64,000 bases of DNA from an uncultured Pirellulaceae bacterium (GTDB lineage Bacteria > Planctomycetota > Planctomycetia > Pirellulales > Pirellulaceae), in NCBI GenBank assembly GCA_938084685.1, contig CALKGE010000011.1, forward strand, positions 62,001 to 126,000, written 5' to 3'. Below are positions 36,399 through 45,870 of the stretch, piece by piece. The notes below the pieces were generated by a model. That model searched no databases. It worked only from the letters and a program-made list of their open reading frames with translations, and was not told the DNA's origin. Positions within the stretch are counted from its first letter, which is position 1. The number at the start of each line of letters is the position of its first letter. The translations under genes and the position numbers were made by a program.

Positions 36399-36734
36399 TC
36401 AATACCGGGGCTTGGTATTATCAATCTCCTGGCTCCAGGCATCGATACCACCAGCCATGCTTTGTGCCTGAGAGTATCCCTGCTGGCGCAACCACTGGGC
36501 CAGCTGTAAACTACGAACTCCATGATGGCACAGAATCACAATGTGCTGCTCTTTATGATCCTCTAGTTCCCCAACGCGTGCCTGAATATTACTGAGGGGA
36601 AACAGTTCAGCTGCTTCGATGTTTACATAGTCCCATTCGTTCTGTTCACGACAGTCAACCAGGAAAAAGTCTGCACCGTCATCCAAAAGCTGTTTCGTCT
36701 GCGTGACAGAGATTTCTAAACCGAGTTCAGTCAT
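36399..36734 (-). CDS. Single-domain rhodanese-like protein
   Basis: 111 residues, cytoplasmic, one rhodanese domain. FFLVDCREQNEWDYVNIEAA is the first conserved block. The active-site loop VILCHHGVRS has Cys69 and a GxR-type end. GYSQAQSMAGGIDAWSQEID closes the fold. This resembles GlpE and MoeB/ThiF-associated rhodaneses that relay sulfur or act in metal/redox stress. It diverges from the nucleotidyltransferase operon and may be co-transcribed with the epimerase gene. Confidence 0.9.
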   Translation of the reverse strand: MTELGLEISVTQTKQLLDDGADFFLVDCREQNEWDYVNIEAAELFPLSNIQARVGELEDHKEQHIVILCHHGVRSLQLAQWLRQQGYSQAQSMAGGIDAWSQEIDNTKPRY

Positions 36735-36801
36735 GATGAATCCTTCAATTTCAAAGCGTCAAACGACTACATAAATTCGCTCAAACTGTTATGTTCTATC
36801 T

Positions 36802-38073
36802 ATGGCCAGCACGCAATCCATTGACCCCGAAAAAGCCCGTGAGTTTGCCATCCATACGGTGAAAACTCTCCGTGACGCCTCATTCCTATCCTACTGGGCA
36901 GGCGGCTGCGTGCGCGATTACCACCTGCAGAAACTCCCTCAGGACTATGACGTGGCAACCAGCGCCACTCCAGACGAAATACGCAAGCTGTTCGGCAAAA
37001 ATCGAACGCTGGCGATCGGAGCCTCTTTCGGTGTCATCACACTCATCGGCAGTAAGCAACAGGGGAATATCGAAATCGCGACGTTTCGCGAAGACGTTGG
37101 TTACTCTGACGGCAGACATCCAGATCAGGTAACCTTCAGCACGCCGGAAGCTGATGCCCTCAGACGGGATTTCACAATCAATGGAATGTTTCTGGATCCG
37201 ATCACCATGGAAACCATCGACTATGTAGGCGGTCTGGATGACCTCCAAGGCGGACTCATCCGGGCCATTGGTGATCCTGCAGATCGATTTGAGGAAGACA
37301 AACTCCGTATTCTTCGTGCGATTCGATTTGCCACCACCTTAAACTTCGAGCTCGACCCAACAACACGTGACGCTGTCTGCCGTTCTGTGGAGAAGCTCAA
37401 TCAGGTATCGCGCGAACGCATTCTTGTCGAACTGGAAAAAACGCTCACTTCAGAATTCCGCGCTCGCGGTTTAATGCTGCTTAGTGAAACTGGAATCCTT
37501 CCCTGCATCCTGCCAGATACCCAAGCTGACCAGTCCAGTATCGAACTCGTCCGGCAAGTACTGCAACTGCTACCACTTGACGATTTTTCACTCACGCTGG
37601 CTGCACTATTCAAACTGTTAGCCCGCGAACTGTCAGCCAGAGATGTTCACCGGATCCTCAAGTCCATGACCGCGTCCAATGAGACTGCCAATGACACGCG
37701 ATGGATCCTCGAAACGGTCGACTACCTGATTCAGGCAGACTCGGAACCCTGGCCCGCTATACAACGAATCCTGGTGCACCCTCAGAACACTGCCGCCCTG
37801 AATCTGGCGTCGGCTCTGGTAAAAGTGCTCACCCTCAGCGACGATGGAATCTGTTTCTGTCAGCAGAAATTGGACCTGCCGGAATCTGAACTGAATCCGG
37901 CAGAATTCCTGACCGGCGCGGATCTCATTAAATTGGGCATGACGCCGGGTCCCGCATTCTCTAAAGTCTTAAGGACCATACGTGACCAACAGTTACTGAA
38001 GTCCATTACCACCAAAGATCAGGCCGTAGCGTTAGCCAGATCAACTTATCAATCCATTAATACCGAGCAATAA
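36802..38073 (+). CDS. CCA-adding/poly(A) polymerase-family tRNA nucleotidyltransferase
   Basis: 423 residues. The class II nucleotidyltransferase head shows YWAGGCVRDYHL, PQDYDVATSATPDEI with the catalytic Asp-x-Asp, and TFREDVGYSDGRHPD. RRDFTINGMFLDP and EDKLRILRAIRFATTL mark the neck. REDK-type base recognition cannot separate a CCA enzyme from poly(A) polymerase by eye. Since tRNA genes here lack CCA, a CCA enzyme is required, and this is a candidate. No HD domain is visible at the C-terminus. It heads an operon with a membrane protein (four-base gap) and a 56-codon gene. Confidence 0.88.
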   Translation: MASTQSIDPEKAREFAIHTVKTLRDASFLSYWAGGCVRDYHLQKLPQDYDVATSATPDEIRKLFGKNRTLAIGASFGVITLIGSKQQGNIEIATFREDVGYSDGRHPDQVTFSTPEADALRRDFTINGMFLDPITMETIDYVGGLDDLQGGLIRAIGDPADRFEEDKLRILRAIRFATTLNFELDPTTRDAVCRSVEKLNQVSRERILVELEKTLTSEFRARGLMLLSETGILPCILPDTQADQSSIELVRQVLQLLPLDDFSLTLAALFKLLARELSARDVHRILKSMTASNETANDTRWILETVDYLIQADSEPWPAIQRILVHPQNTAALNLASALVKVLTLSDDGICFCQQKLDLPESELNPAEFLTGADLIKLGMTPGPAFSKVLRTIRDQQLLKSITTKDQAVALARSTYQSINTEQ

Positions 38074-38077
38074 TCCG

Positions 38078-38632
38078 ATGGAAGCAAACGACTATATCAA
38101 CCTACTCTCCCGCTGGGCACACATCCTTCCGGCCGTGATACTTGTTGGCGGAGCAATCTTTATGAATCTGGTCCTGGTTCCCGCTTTGCAAAACTGTGAC
38201 AGCGCTGATGATGTGAAAGTGCGAATTAAACGGACCTGGGCCAAGGTAATTATGATCTGTGCAGGACTGTTGATTATCAGTGGGTTCTACAATGCTTTTC
38301 TGGCGTTCAAATCCGATCCCAAACCAACTCCTATCTACCATGCCGCCATAACTGTCAAACTGGTCCTGGCAGGAGTCGTCTTTTATGTCAGCTCTCTACT
38401 GTCAGGCAGAAGTGATGTCGCGATAAAGTTTCAGAAAAACGAAGCGAAGTGGAGCAAAATCAATATGCTGGCAGCGATTGCCGTCGTGCTTTGTGCCAGC
38501 CTCATGAAAGTTGCCCCTCGCGTTGCCCGTCCTGTAGTGGATCCCGACCCGGTAACAGCAGTCTTCCCCCTGGAAGATATCGCGGATCCAACCAGTATCT
38601 CCCACCTGACTGAGCAAGAGGTTGTCAAATAA
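38078..38632 (+). CDS. Four-helix membrane protein (CopD-like)
   Basis: 184 residues with four TM helices (about 15-35, 55-75, 88-105, 127-145). The first carries SRWAHILPAVILVGGAIFMN, with a His as in CopD/DUF2269-type proteins. VKLVLAGVVFYVSSLLSG is the third. The C-terminal 40 residues are soluble and Pro/Asp-rich. The function is unknown; relatives include copper-uptake and haem-related membrane proteins. It starts four bases after the nucleotidyltransferase stop, and its own stop overlaps the next start (TAATG). Confidence 0.75.
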   Translation: MEANDYINLLSRWAHILPAVILVGGAIFMNLVLVPALQNCDSADDVKVRIKRTWAKVIMICAGLLIISGFYNAFLAFKSDPKPTPIYHAAITVKLVLAGVVFYVSSLLSGRSDVAIKFQKNEAKWSKINMLAAIAVVLCASLMKVAPRVARPVVDPDPVTAVFPLEDIADPTSISHLTEQEVVK

Positions 38633-38802
38633 TGGATAAGAAAGCCAAGAAACGACTGGCAGTTATTCGCAAGAAGCAAAAAGACCTGCAACACAAGATC
38701 ATGTGTGTCAAACAGCAGAATGACGAACCAGGTGAACTGGAGGCTCTGGAAGCTGAATTAGCCCGAATCACTGCAGAAGCCGAAGCGTTGAAAAACTCGT
38801 AA
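38632..38802 (+). CDS. 56-residue basic coiled-coil protein
   Basis: A short gene whose ATG overlaps the previous stop by one base (TAATG), so it is translationally coupled. The product, MDKKAKKRLAVIRKK at its start, is Lys-rich for 20 residues. It then has a polar hinge (CVKQQNDEPGE) and an acidic Ala/Glu/Leu heptad-like helix (LEALEAELARITAEAEAL). Small proteins of this make-up recur in planctomycetes. The charge split suggests a helical hairpin or RNA-associated protein. The function is unknown. Its coupling to a tRNA-maturation enzyme is the only clue. Confidence 0.75.
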   Translation: MDKKAKKRLAVIRKKQKDLQHKIMCVKQQNDEPGELEALEAELARITAEAEALKNS

Positions 38803-38827
38803 AGCCTGCCCGCTCGGACACGTAGAC

Positions 38828-41800
38828 CTATCCAGCTTTGTTAGCCCGATAAACAGCAATGTCATCGACTCCGTCACCATCAAAATCACCTACCACTGGT
38901 GAATCTCCGGAAGCACCATGGTGGAATACTTCGTCCACCTCATCAAAGTGCTGATCCCCGTTCAAGTCGATTTTCCAGACACCATCCCGGAATACTCCCA
39001 GATCGTCAATCCCGTCGCCATCGAAGTCGCCAACTACTGGCTGGTCTCCTGATGTCCCCAGCCGGATGCCTTCCTCTCCGGGAGAAATCCGGCCGTCGCC
39101 GTTGAGATCCAGTCTCCAGACACCGTCCCGATACGTGCCAATATTTACCACACCGTCACCGTTCCAGTCTCCCGTCACAGCGTGTTCATTGGATCGACCA
39201 TACTTAAACACGTGATCCACCACGTCGGCACGTACCTGACCCTGTGAGGATTTCTGTAGCAAACGGCGTTGCGAAGCGACGGCATGTTTAGGAGGGACGT
39301 TCTTGGGAATCGGCTTCTCCGTTTTATTCTCAGCATCGGGCAGGCCAGGATCCATTTCTGCGAGGCCGTGATCGCCAGGCCACTGAAGTCCATAGATGCC
39401 AATATCGTCTTTGCCGTCTCCATCCCAGTCACCGGTAACGGGTTGGTCTTCCTGGCTTCCCATTCGAGCCCAGAGGTCTTCCTCATCCCATCGGCCATTG
39501 CCATTAATATCGATGAACCAGTATCCATCCATAAAAATGGCGACGTCGGTCACACCGTCGCCATTAAAGTCGCCGGCCAACGGTTTGGCATCAGCAACTC
39601 CCAAAACCACTCGACTCATATCTATCGATTCACCGCGGATGGAGACTGCTTCCCAATGTCCGGAATCGATGGATTCCGCATTCCACCGAGCGTCCATGTT
39701 GACCAACGACGTAGCAACCATGGTCAATTGCCCTGCCGCTGCAGGCTGCAATTCACCTCGAGGATTACCTCCATCGATCACACTCAGATGCCAGGCATTT
39801 GCTAACTCCCGCGTGACATTATCGGCTGAATAAATCGGAATCTGAGGACGAGCAGTACTTAGCTGCCGACCTGTATTATCCAGCTGCAGGACGATGACCG
39901 CAGGAACATTGACAGTACCGACTTCAGGTGATGCTCCCCAGCTAATCGTACCTGGCAAAACACCAAGAGGAGTGCTGACTTCGGGGGCTTCCGGAACTTC
40001 CGGAACTTCCGGGACTTCGGGGACCTCGGGGACCTCAGGCAAAGGTACAAGTTCGGCCTGGTATTCACTAAAAAGATAGTCTCTGGCAAGTTCACCGGAC
40101 ATCAGCTCGATGTCATGGATCAGATCAGCCGCTGAATCAACAGTCCCCTGATGGGTACCTGCATAATCCGGGCCATCATAATATCCACCGGGTTGGATTT
40201 CGTGCAGTGTGTATGATCCCGGAGCCAGATTGGTAAATATAAATACACCCTGGTCGTTGGTCACGGTTACCAGTTCTTCACCGCTCTGGTTGTTGGTCAG
40301 GACAACCGTCACACCAGCAATCCTTTGATCTTCACTGTCCAGCACCCCGTTTCCCTGGAACTGAATGTCATCTGGTGTATGAACAACATACGAATCGCCG
40401 TCACGGAAGACGACACCTGTCAAACCGGCCGGCTCGACTTCGGTAAAATTGTATTCCACCGCCTGATCACCCGCTAACAATGAAACAGGCCCCAGGCTAT
40501 CCACGCCGTCTGACTCGCCCTGAGCAATTCCGTTTACTGTACCGGGAGTATCAGGACCGTCGAGATAACCGTCCGGAGTCGTTTCGTGGATCCAGCAGGA
40601 CGAGGGCAGTACTTCGAGAAACTCATAGTGACCTTGATCATTGGTCACGGTCGTGCGAACAAGTTCCCCGTCGTTACATACCAATTGCACGGTAACATGC
40701 TCCAGCGGGTCTCCATTGCTGGTCGTGACAACTCCACGAACTTCCGCCCAATCCGTATCGGCAAAGTCGACATTCACCACTTCACTACCACCGACGAGGA
40801 TCACAATGTCGGAGATAACGTTGGGATTAACAACAGCACCAACTTCGTTACCTTCCAATTGCCCGGTGAAGGCCGCACTGTCGATCAATCCATCCGGTTG
40901 GATTTCCCGGACTTCGTAAATTCCAACTTCGAGGCTTCCAAAATCATACGCACCACCTGCATCAGTGGTCGCAGTTTTGCCTGTCGGCTGATAGCTATCG
41001 GTGTCGTATTTCCAGAGTTCGAGTTGTACGTTTTCAAGTGGAGAATCCTGTGAGTCACGTTGTTGATTGTTATTTGCATCGAGGTAGACCGAACCAGTGA
41101 TACTCACGGGTAACGGAATCTGCTGGAAAGACAAAAAAGCGCCAGCCGTACGGTCTCGCATTCCATGGGCATCGTCCGCAGGCAAATTCAGGCCCGATTC
41201 CATGAGGTTCACATCATAACTATTGCGGAAAACTCCATTGGCCGTGGCGTCATGATAGTGGGGCGCAGAGAATTCGGCGTCCACACGCACTCCCTGAAAT
41301 TCAATGCCGGAAGTAATGGGATCAATCCCCTCGTTCACATCGTCATTCTCACCGGTCAGGAGGATTTCCACTTCATCGACATCCACTTCCAGTAAGACAC
41401 GATCACCGGCCACAAACTCATGGAATTCCAGAACCAGCGTACTACTGCCATCAAGGACCGTCGCACTAACGTGAGCCCCGGGACTTTGTGCTGTCAATTC
41501 AGCGACAGTCAAAGGGAACGCCTGATCCGCTCCAACACCTCCCTCAGCAATATCAAAGATTATGTCTCCGGCATCCAATCCTGTCTGGTTGTGATCACCC
41601 TGGATGATCAACCGAGTCAATTCGGTTCCCGCAGCACCATCATCAAACGTAATCTCCAAAGTGTCGCCGCGGGCATCAGAACCCAGATCGCTTTCGGTAT
41701 AGACCAATCCCAGTTGCAGAGCATCAGCGGCTAACAAACACCGCTCCTCCAGCAACTCATACCCTCCTAACGGCGCAGAGGTGGCCTGCCGCCGGTGCTT

Positions 41801-41848
41801 GCCATCTCGTCGTAGCATCGTATTCAAAGTTGATTTAAGATTCTTCAT
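38828..41848 (-). CDS. Large planctomycete extracellular protein: SdrD-B-like and FG-GAP/VCBS-type repeats
   Basis: 1006 residues. The N-terminus has no classical signal peptide but has the planctomycete leader ELLEERCLLAAD (about 31-42). A beta-sandwich region follows (about 45-250). Three SdrD-B-like units come next: SITGSVYLDANNNQQRDSQD, AEVRGVVTTSNGDPLEHVTV and AGLTGVVFRDGD, each with GxYxF-type turns. A (PEV)n linker follows. At least four calcium-loop units of GDFNGDGVTDVAIF type end the protein (about 745-1006). The role is probably surface structure or adhesion. It is 11 bases downstream of the WD40 gene, same strand. Confidence 0.85.
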   Translation of the reverse strand: MKNLKSTLNTMLRRDGKHRRQATSAPLGGYELLEERCLLAADALQLGLVYTESDLGSDARGDTLEITFDDGAAGTELTRLIIQGDHNQTGLDAGDIIFDIAEGGVGADQAFPLTVAELTAQSPGAHVSATVLDGSSTLVLEFHEFVAGDRVLLEVDVDEVEILLTGENDDVNEGIDPITSGIEFQGVRVDAEFSAPHYHDATANGVFRNSYDVNLMESGLNLPADDAHGMRDRTAGAFLSFQQIPLPVSITGSVYLDANNNQQRDSQDSPLENVQLELWKYDTDSYQPTGKTATTDAGGAYDFGSLEVGIYEVREIQPDGLIDSAAFTGQLEGNEVGAVVNPNVISDIVILVGGSEVVNVDFADTDWAEVRGVVTTSNGDPLEHVTVQLVCNDGELVRTTVTNDQGHYEFLEVLPSSCWIHETTPDGYLDGPDTPGTVNGIAQGESDGVDSLGPVSLLAGDQAVEYNFTEVEPAGLTGVVFRDGDSYVVHTPDDIQFQGNGVLDSEDQRIAGVTVVLTNNQSGEELVTVTNDQGVFIFTNLAPGSYTLHEIQPGGYYDGPDYAGTHQGTVDSAADLIHDIELMSGELARDYLFSEYQAELVPLPEVPEVPEVPEVPEVPEAPEVSTPLGVLPGTISWGASPEVGTVNVPAVIVLQLDNTGRQLSTARPQIPIYSADNVTRELANAWHLSVIDGGNPRGELQPAAAGQLTMVATSLVNMDARWNAESIDSGHWEAVSIRGESIDMSRVVLGVADAKPLAGDFNGDGVTDVAIFMDGYWFIDINGNGRWDEEDLWARMGSQEDQPVTGDWDGDGKDDIGIYGLQWPGDHGLAEMDPGLPDAENKTEKPIPKNVPPKHAVASQRRLLQKSSQGQVRADVVDHVFKYGRSNEHAVTGDWNGDGVVNIGTYRDGVWRLDLNGDGRISPGEEGIRLGTSGDQPVVGDFDGDGIDDLGVFRDGVWKIDLNGDQHFDEVDEVFHHGASGDSPVVGDFDGDGVDDIAVYRANKAG
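39986..40042. repeat. 9-bp tandem repeat coding the Pro-Glu-Val linker
   Basis: Imperfect copies of a nine-base unit (GGAACTTCC and variants with GGGACTTCG and GGGACCTCG) make a Pro-Glu-Val linker of about seven units, one changed to Pro-Glu-Ala. Boundaries are approximate. Unit number could vary between strains without a frameshift. Confidence 0.75.
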
Positions 41849-41859
41849 CTACTTTTCTG

Positions 41860-42879
41860 TTACTTGGCCGAAGGTGGAGTCTGTTCGCTGACTCGTACTC
41901 GTACAGGACTGACCGGGCCCAACCGCCAGGTCCTGACTGATGTATCGAAGCTGCCGGAAACGAGTGTTCCTCCCAACCCATTGGGACGGGGGATATAATC
42001 GAGCGAAGTTACACTACCAGCATGTCCCTGAAATACCTTACGGACTGTTTGCCGACCGAGATTCCATACGGAAATCTGATTGTCTGTTCCACCAATTGCC
42101 ACTTCATCGTCGCCACAATTGGCCAACGCAAAGGGAATCACGGATCCCAGTGGAATCCGGAAGCTGCCAGCCAGATTGTCCAGATCAGCAACAAACATGG
42201 TGCGGTCATCAGAAATACTGACCAGTAGAGAATCATTGGCTACAAACCGCAGATCACGAATTCTCCTGCGATGAGCAGGTACTTCGCACAGTAATTGGCC
42301 ACTGTCGACCGACCAAAGTCGCAGAAATCCATCACGTCCTCCGGTCGCCAGCACCTTACCAGTTTCAGCGAAAGCAGCTGCCCGAATATCATCGGTGCGA
42401 GCATCAATCTGATGCAGTATCGTTGCGTCTTTCGGTTCCATCAGAAGCACACGGTTTGAGAAGCCTGCCACTGCCAGGGTCTTACCCAATGGCGACACAG
42501 CCAAACGGGAAATGGAAAAGTCGACCGTTGTTACTTTTCTTTCCAACTGCCCCTGGCTGGCATCAAACAGCAATACATTCCCATCATCGCCGGCGGTGAG
42601 AATATGATTGGAATTGGGCAAGAACACCGAAGTGCGAATCCAATCGGAATGCCCTTTCAACTGATGAATCTGTGTACCGCTGGTCAAATCCCATACGCGG
42701 ACAACATAGTCATCTCCGGCCGTAACCAGCAGCTTCCCCTCTGCGTGCAGGCTCACAGTACTGATAACCGGCTGATCGCCGTCGAATGGAATCGCCCGAC
42801 TGAACTCGTCCTCTGCACTAACTGAGATAACCAGCAGTAACAGCACGGCGATATATAGAAACGTTCGTATCTTCTTCAC
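41860..42879 (-). CDS. Exported WD40-repeat beta-propeller protein
   Basis: 339 residues, GTG start after a GGAAG site, with a signal peptide (about 1-22). About seven WD40 units are visible, for example VITAGDDYVVRVWDL-type VTAGDDYVVRVWDLTSG, ILTAGDDGNVLLFDASQG, LATGGRDGFLRLWSVDSG, and the last LVSGSFDTSVRTWRLG. GH...WD spacing is near canonical. The protein should be a single secreted propeller and a protein-binding scaffold. The 11-base gap to the giant surface-protein gene suggests the two are made together. Confidence 0.85.
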   Translation of the reverse strand: MKKIRTFLYIAVLLLLVISVSAEDEFSRAIPFDGDQPVISTVSLHAEGKLLVTAGDDYVVRVWDLTSGTQIHQLKGHSDWIRTSVFLPNSNHILTAGDDGNVLLFDASQGQLERKVTTVDFSISRLAVSPLGKTLAVAGFSNRVLLMEPKDATILHQIDARTDDIRAAAFAETGKVLATGGRDGFLRLWSVDSGQLLCEVPAHRRRIRDLRFVANDSLLVSISDDRTMFVADLDNLAGSFRIPLGSVIPFALANCGDDEVAIGGTDNQISVWNLGRQTVRKVFQGHAGSVTSLDYIPRPNGLGGTLVSGSFDTSVRTWRLGPVSPVRVRVSEQTPPSAK

Positions 42880-43072
42880 TTTGATTGCTTCCGTGCAAAC
42901 ACATAAAGCGAGGTAAACGGTACCCCGTTTTAGGTATCGACGTATTCAACCAACGTGACAAGTAATCACGTAATAGCTAGGAACGTAGCAATTAGCCGGT
43001 TGTAACGGTTAGGAGGATTATGACGCCTCCAGAAGAAACCGTTGTCGTGACAGACGTGAAAAGCGGGAAAAC

Positions 43073-44341
43073 TCAGATTTCCCGGAGTTCCGATCCGGTA
43101 TAGATTTGCCGAGGACGACAAATTCGTTTTGTCGGTGAAGCGTGCAATTCCTGCCAGTGAGCAATCCAACCTGGCAATCTCCCCATGGCAAACAGAACGG
43201 TAAACAATTCGACAGGAATACCAATCGCGCGGTAAATCACACCTGAGTAGAAGTCCACATTGGGATAGAGTTTGCGAGCCACGAAGTATTCATCTTCCAA
43301 TGCTACCTTCTCCAACGCCTGTGCGATCTCGAAGAGCGGATCATCCAAGTCGAGTTTTTCCAGCAGTACGTCACAGGCACTTTTGATAATCCGGGCACGA
43401 GGATCATAGTTTTTGTAGACGCGATGGCCAAAGCCCATCAATCGAAAACCATTTTCCTTGTCCTTGGCCATTTCAACATATTTGGCAACATCACCACCAT
43501 CGGCGGCGATAGTGGAAAGCATATTCACACATGCTTCATTCGCTCCACCATGCAGCGGGCCCCAAAGAGCACAAATGCCGGCAGTAATGGAAGCATACAA
43601 ATTGGAGTTAGCCGAACCTACAACTCGCACTGTCGACGTACTGCAGTTCTGTTCGTGATCGAGATGAACGATCAGCAGGAGATTCAGAGCTGCCACAAAA
43701 TCAGCATCGATTTCGTATTGTCCCTGTTCGTCGGCAAACATCATCGTCAGGAAATTCTCGACATATCCCAGCTCCGGGTTCGGAGCAACAAAGGGAAGGT
43801 CCAGACGATGACGATGAATACAGGCGGTCAAAGTAGGCAGTGTCGCAATCAGCCGTTGCCTTGAACGATGTACCTGCTCGCTGTCGAGCGGATCTACCTG
43901 GTCCTGATGGTGAGTCGAAAGGGCGTTCACACACGAAACCAGCATTGCCATCGGGTGAGCTTCACGAGGGAAGGCTCGGATTAGATCTTCCATCTCCTGA
44001 GGCAAGTGCATATCGGCAATCACTGCCTGACGAAAATCAGCTCGTTGCTCGTCGGTCGGCAATTCGCCGTTGAGCAGCAGCAGCGTTGCATCTATAAAGT
44101 CACAGTTCTTACAGATATCTTCGATGGCATATCCGCGGTAACGAAGAATTCCCTGTTCACCGTCCAGAAATGTTATGGCACTCTGAGTTGATCCGGTATT
44201 TACAAAACCTTCATCCAGCGTGATCATGCCGGTAAGACGACGCAGCTTGCTGATATCAAGCCCTTGTTCATTTTCGGTACCGACGACGACGGGTAATTCA
44301 ATTTCGTGTTCACCGACCGAAAGTTTTGCAACATCCGACAT
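43073..44341 (-). CDS. gltA: Citrate synthase
   Basis: 422 residues from MSDVAKLSVG, with AAGGA before it. Family motifs are ITFLDGEQGILRYRGY, the first catalytic His region LWGPLHGGANEACVNML, the second in GFGHRVYKNYDPRA, and the Asp block NVDFYSGVIYRAIGIP. Together these supply the His-His-Asp catalytic set condensing oxaloacetate and acetyl-CoA, the first TCA step. The N-terminal all-beta segment is that of the NADH-sensitive (type II) group. It is monocistronic as far as can be seen. Confidence 0.96.
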   Translation of the reverse strand: MSDVAKLSVGEHEIELPVVVGTENEQGLDISKLRRLTGMITLDEGFVNTGSTQSAITFLDGEQGILRYRGYAIEDICKNCDFIDATLLLLNGELPTDEQRADFRQAVIADMHLPQEMEDLIRAFPREAHPMAMLVSCVNALSTHHQDQVDPLDSEQVHRSRQRLIATLPTLTACIHRHRLDLPFVAPNPELGYVENFLTMMFADEQGQYEIDADFVAALNLLLIVHLDHEQNCSTSTVRVVGSANSNLYASITAGICALWGPLHGGANEACVNMLSTIAADGGDVAKYVEMAKDKENGFRLMGFGHRVYKNYDPRARIIKSACDVLLEKLDLDDPLFEIAQALEKVALEDEYFVARKLYPNVDFYSGVIYRAIGIPVELFTVLFAMGRLPGWIAHWQELHASPTKRICRPRQIYTGSELREI

Positions 44342-44498
44342 ACAGTGCATTCCTTGGAGTATTAGCGATGATAGATCGAACCGATCCCGATCCCGTAGCA
44401 AGTATGTTAACTATCTCTCCAATATAACATTCTCAAATGAATTTAATAGCAGCCGGCAACGCTAGTTTTGTGCATGTTTTGTGCTGCAAATAAAGACA

Positions 44499-44527
44499 CC
44501 TCACCATAAGTGAGACTTATAGTGAGG
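44499..44527 (-). terminator. Terminator hairpin after the PPIase gene
   Basis: On the minus strand, CCTCAC-T-ATAAGT / ACTTAT-G-GTGAGG forms a 13-pair stem with one U-G wobble and a three-base loop, followed by TGTCTTTATTT. The C/A apposition on the plus strand shows the structure belongs to the minus transcript. Confidence 0.7.
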
Positions 44528-44554
44528 CATTGAAGAATTGGACGTGACGCACAC

Positions 44555-45790
44555 TCAGGGTTTCTTTTGTTCCAGTCGATTCCAAACGGGAACGTGCGTC
44601 TTGACTTTCTTGATATAGGTCTGAACGGCCTCATTGCGAAGTTGATTTTTCATGGCGACCTCAATTTCGCTCTGGACTTCAGTAAAGTTCTCTTTTCCTT
44701 CCGGGCGATGCATGGTTACTCGAATGATATAAAACCCCTTTTCATCTTCAATTACCGGGCTCATCCGATTGACAGGTAATTCAAAGGCAACGGCTTCGAG
44801 CTTTTCACTTACCAGGTCACCTTTTTCGATAAGATCGTACTTCCCTCCCGTTTTGGCTTTCGGACCTTCCGAATGTGACATCGCTACGTTTTCAAAGGGA
44901 GCCCCTTGCAACACGCTGTTACCCAGAGCACAGATTTTTTGATAAGCCTGCTGTTTTGTTTTGTGATTCTTGAATTCAACTGCCAGCTGCTCAAAGCTTA
45001 CGGCTTCGCTGATCCTGTAGTCGTCCAGGTTTTCATAGTAGTAGTCCAGCATGGCCTGATGAGTGATTTCGTAATTGAGTTTCACATCCAGTGCGATGGC
45101 CTGACGACCAAAAGTTGTTTCGGCAAAAGACTGTTTGGCATGCTCGAGCGAACTTCCAAAGCTCCGCAGAATACCATCCAGCTCCCGGAGGGTCTCGACT
45201 TCATGCTCTACCATGAGCGTACACAACTGAGCGATCTGCATCTCCTTGGCACGTAAACGCTTCATCTCCTGCTTGTCAGCTTTTTTCACCAGAGGCAATG
45301 TTTCTTCCATGGAAGATACAAAGGCGGAATTTACGATCTGTTCCGCACGTTCTTCAAACTGCTCAAGTTCCTCCGGCTTCATGGAACGCTTGAATGCCAG
45401 AAAAAGCAACTTGGAGTCAATTGCCTGGAGCAGCAAATTTTGCATCAGGATCTTTTTCTGCTCTTCAAGTTCTTTGCGGTGCCGGTCAAGTTCTTCCTTT
45501 GGACGATCTTTGAACATTAGCCACATGATGATTTCAACCTGGGGCATCAGGTCTCCAGCCAGAATGTATTCAGATCCCACGGTTGCCATCACGGTGGTTG
45601 GTTCATAAACATTATCGCTCGCCCGAGCCCTGGGTGGCGCCGCTACGCGCGCGTCACCTGATGCTGGCACGATTCCGGAGGACTGCCCTCCGGTTTGCAC
45701 CGGCGCCAGAGGTTGAGCTATCACGGACTTTGCCGTAGCAAAGAAAGTCAATACCGTTATAGCGGTACTTAGGAGGAGCTGGAACTTCAT
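44555..45790 (-). CDS. Exported parvulin-type peptidyl-prolyl isomerase (SurA/PpiC-like)
   Basis: 411 residues from MKFQLLLSTAITVL, with a signal peptide to about SVIAQ. A Pro/Ala-rich linker precedes a SurA-like helical chaperone region (about 60-250), rich in Glu, Lys and Leu. The parvulin domain (about 260-380) shows FEQLAVEF, APFENVAMSHSEGPKAKTGG, LEAVAFELPVNRMSPVIEDEKGFYIIRV. It probably assists folding of outer-membrane or secreted proteins in the periplasm. It stands alone between Mfd and citrate synthase, with a clear terminator. Confidence 0.9.
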   Translation of the reverse strand: MKFQLLLSTAITVLTFFATAKSVIAQPLAPVQTGGQSSGIVPASGDARVAAPPRARASDNVYEPTTVMATVGSEYILAGDLMPQVEIIMWLMFKDRPKEELDRHRKELEEQKKILMQNLLLQAIDSKLLFLAFKRSMKPEELEQFEERAEQIVNSAFVSSMEETLPLVKKADKQEMKRLRAKEMQIAQLCTLMVEHEVETLRELDGILRSFGSSLEHAKQSFAETTFGRQAIALDVKLNYEITHQAMLDYYYENLDDYRISEAVSFEQLAVEFKNHKTKQQAYQKICALGNSVLQGAPFENVAMSHSEGPKAKTGGKYDLIEKGDLVSEKLEAVAFELPVNRMSPVIEDEKGFYIIRVTMHRPEGKENFTEVQSEIEVAMKNQLRNEAVQTYIKKVKTHVPVWNRLEQKKP

Positions 45791-45870
45791 GTTCTTCAAA
45801 TGAATTCTGGGATGAACGCTTTACTGAGTACGCGGCACACTGCATACCGGACCCGAAAAGTCGCCTGATT

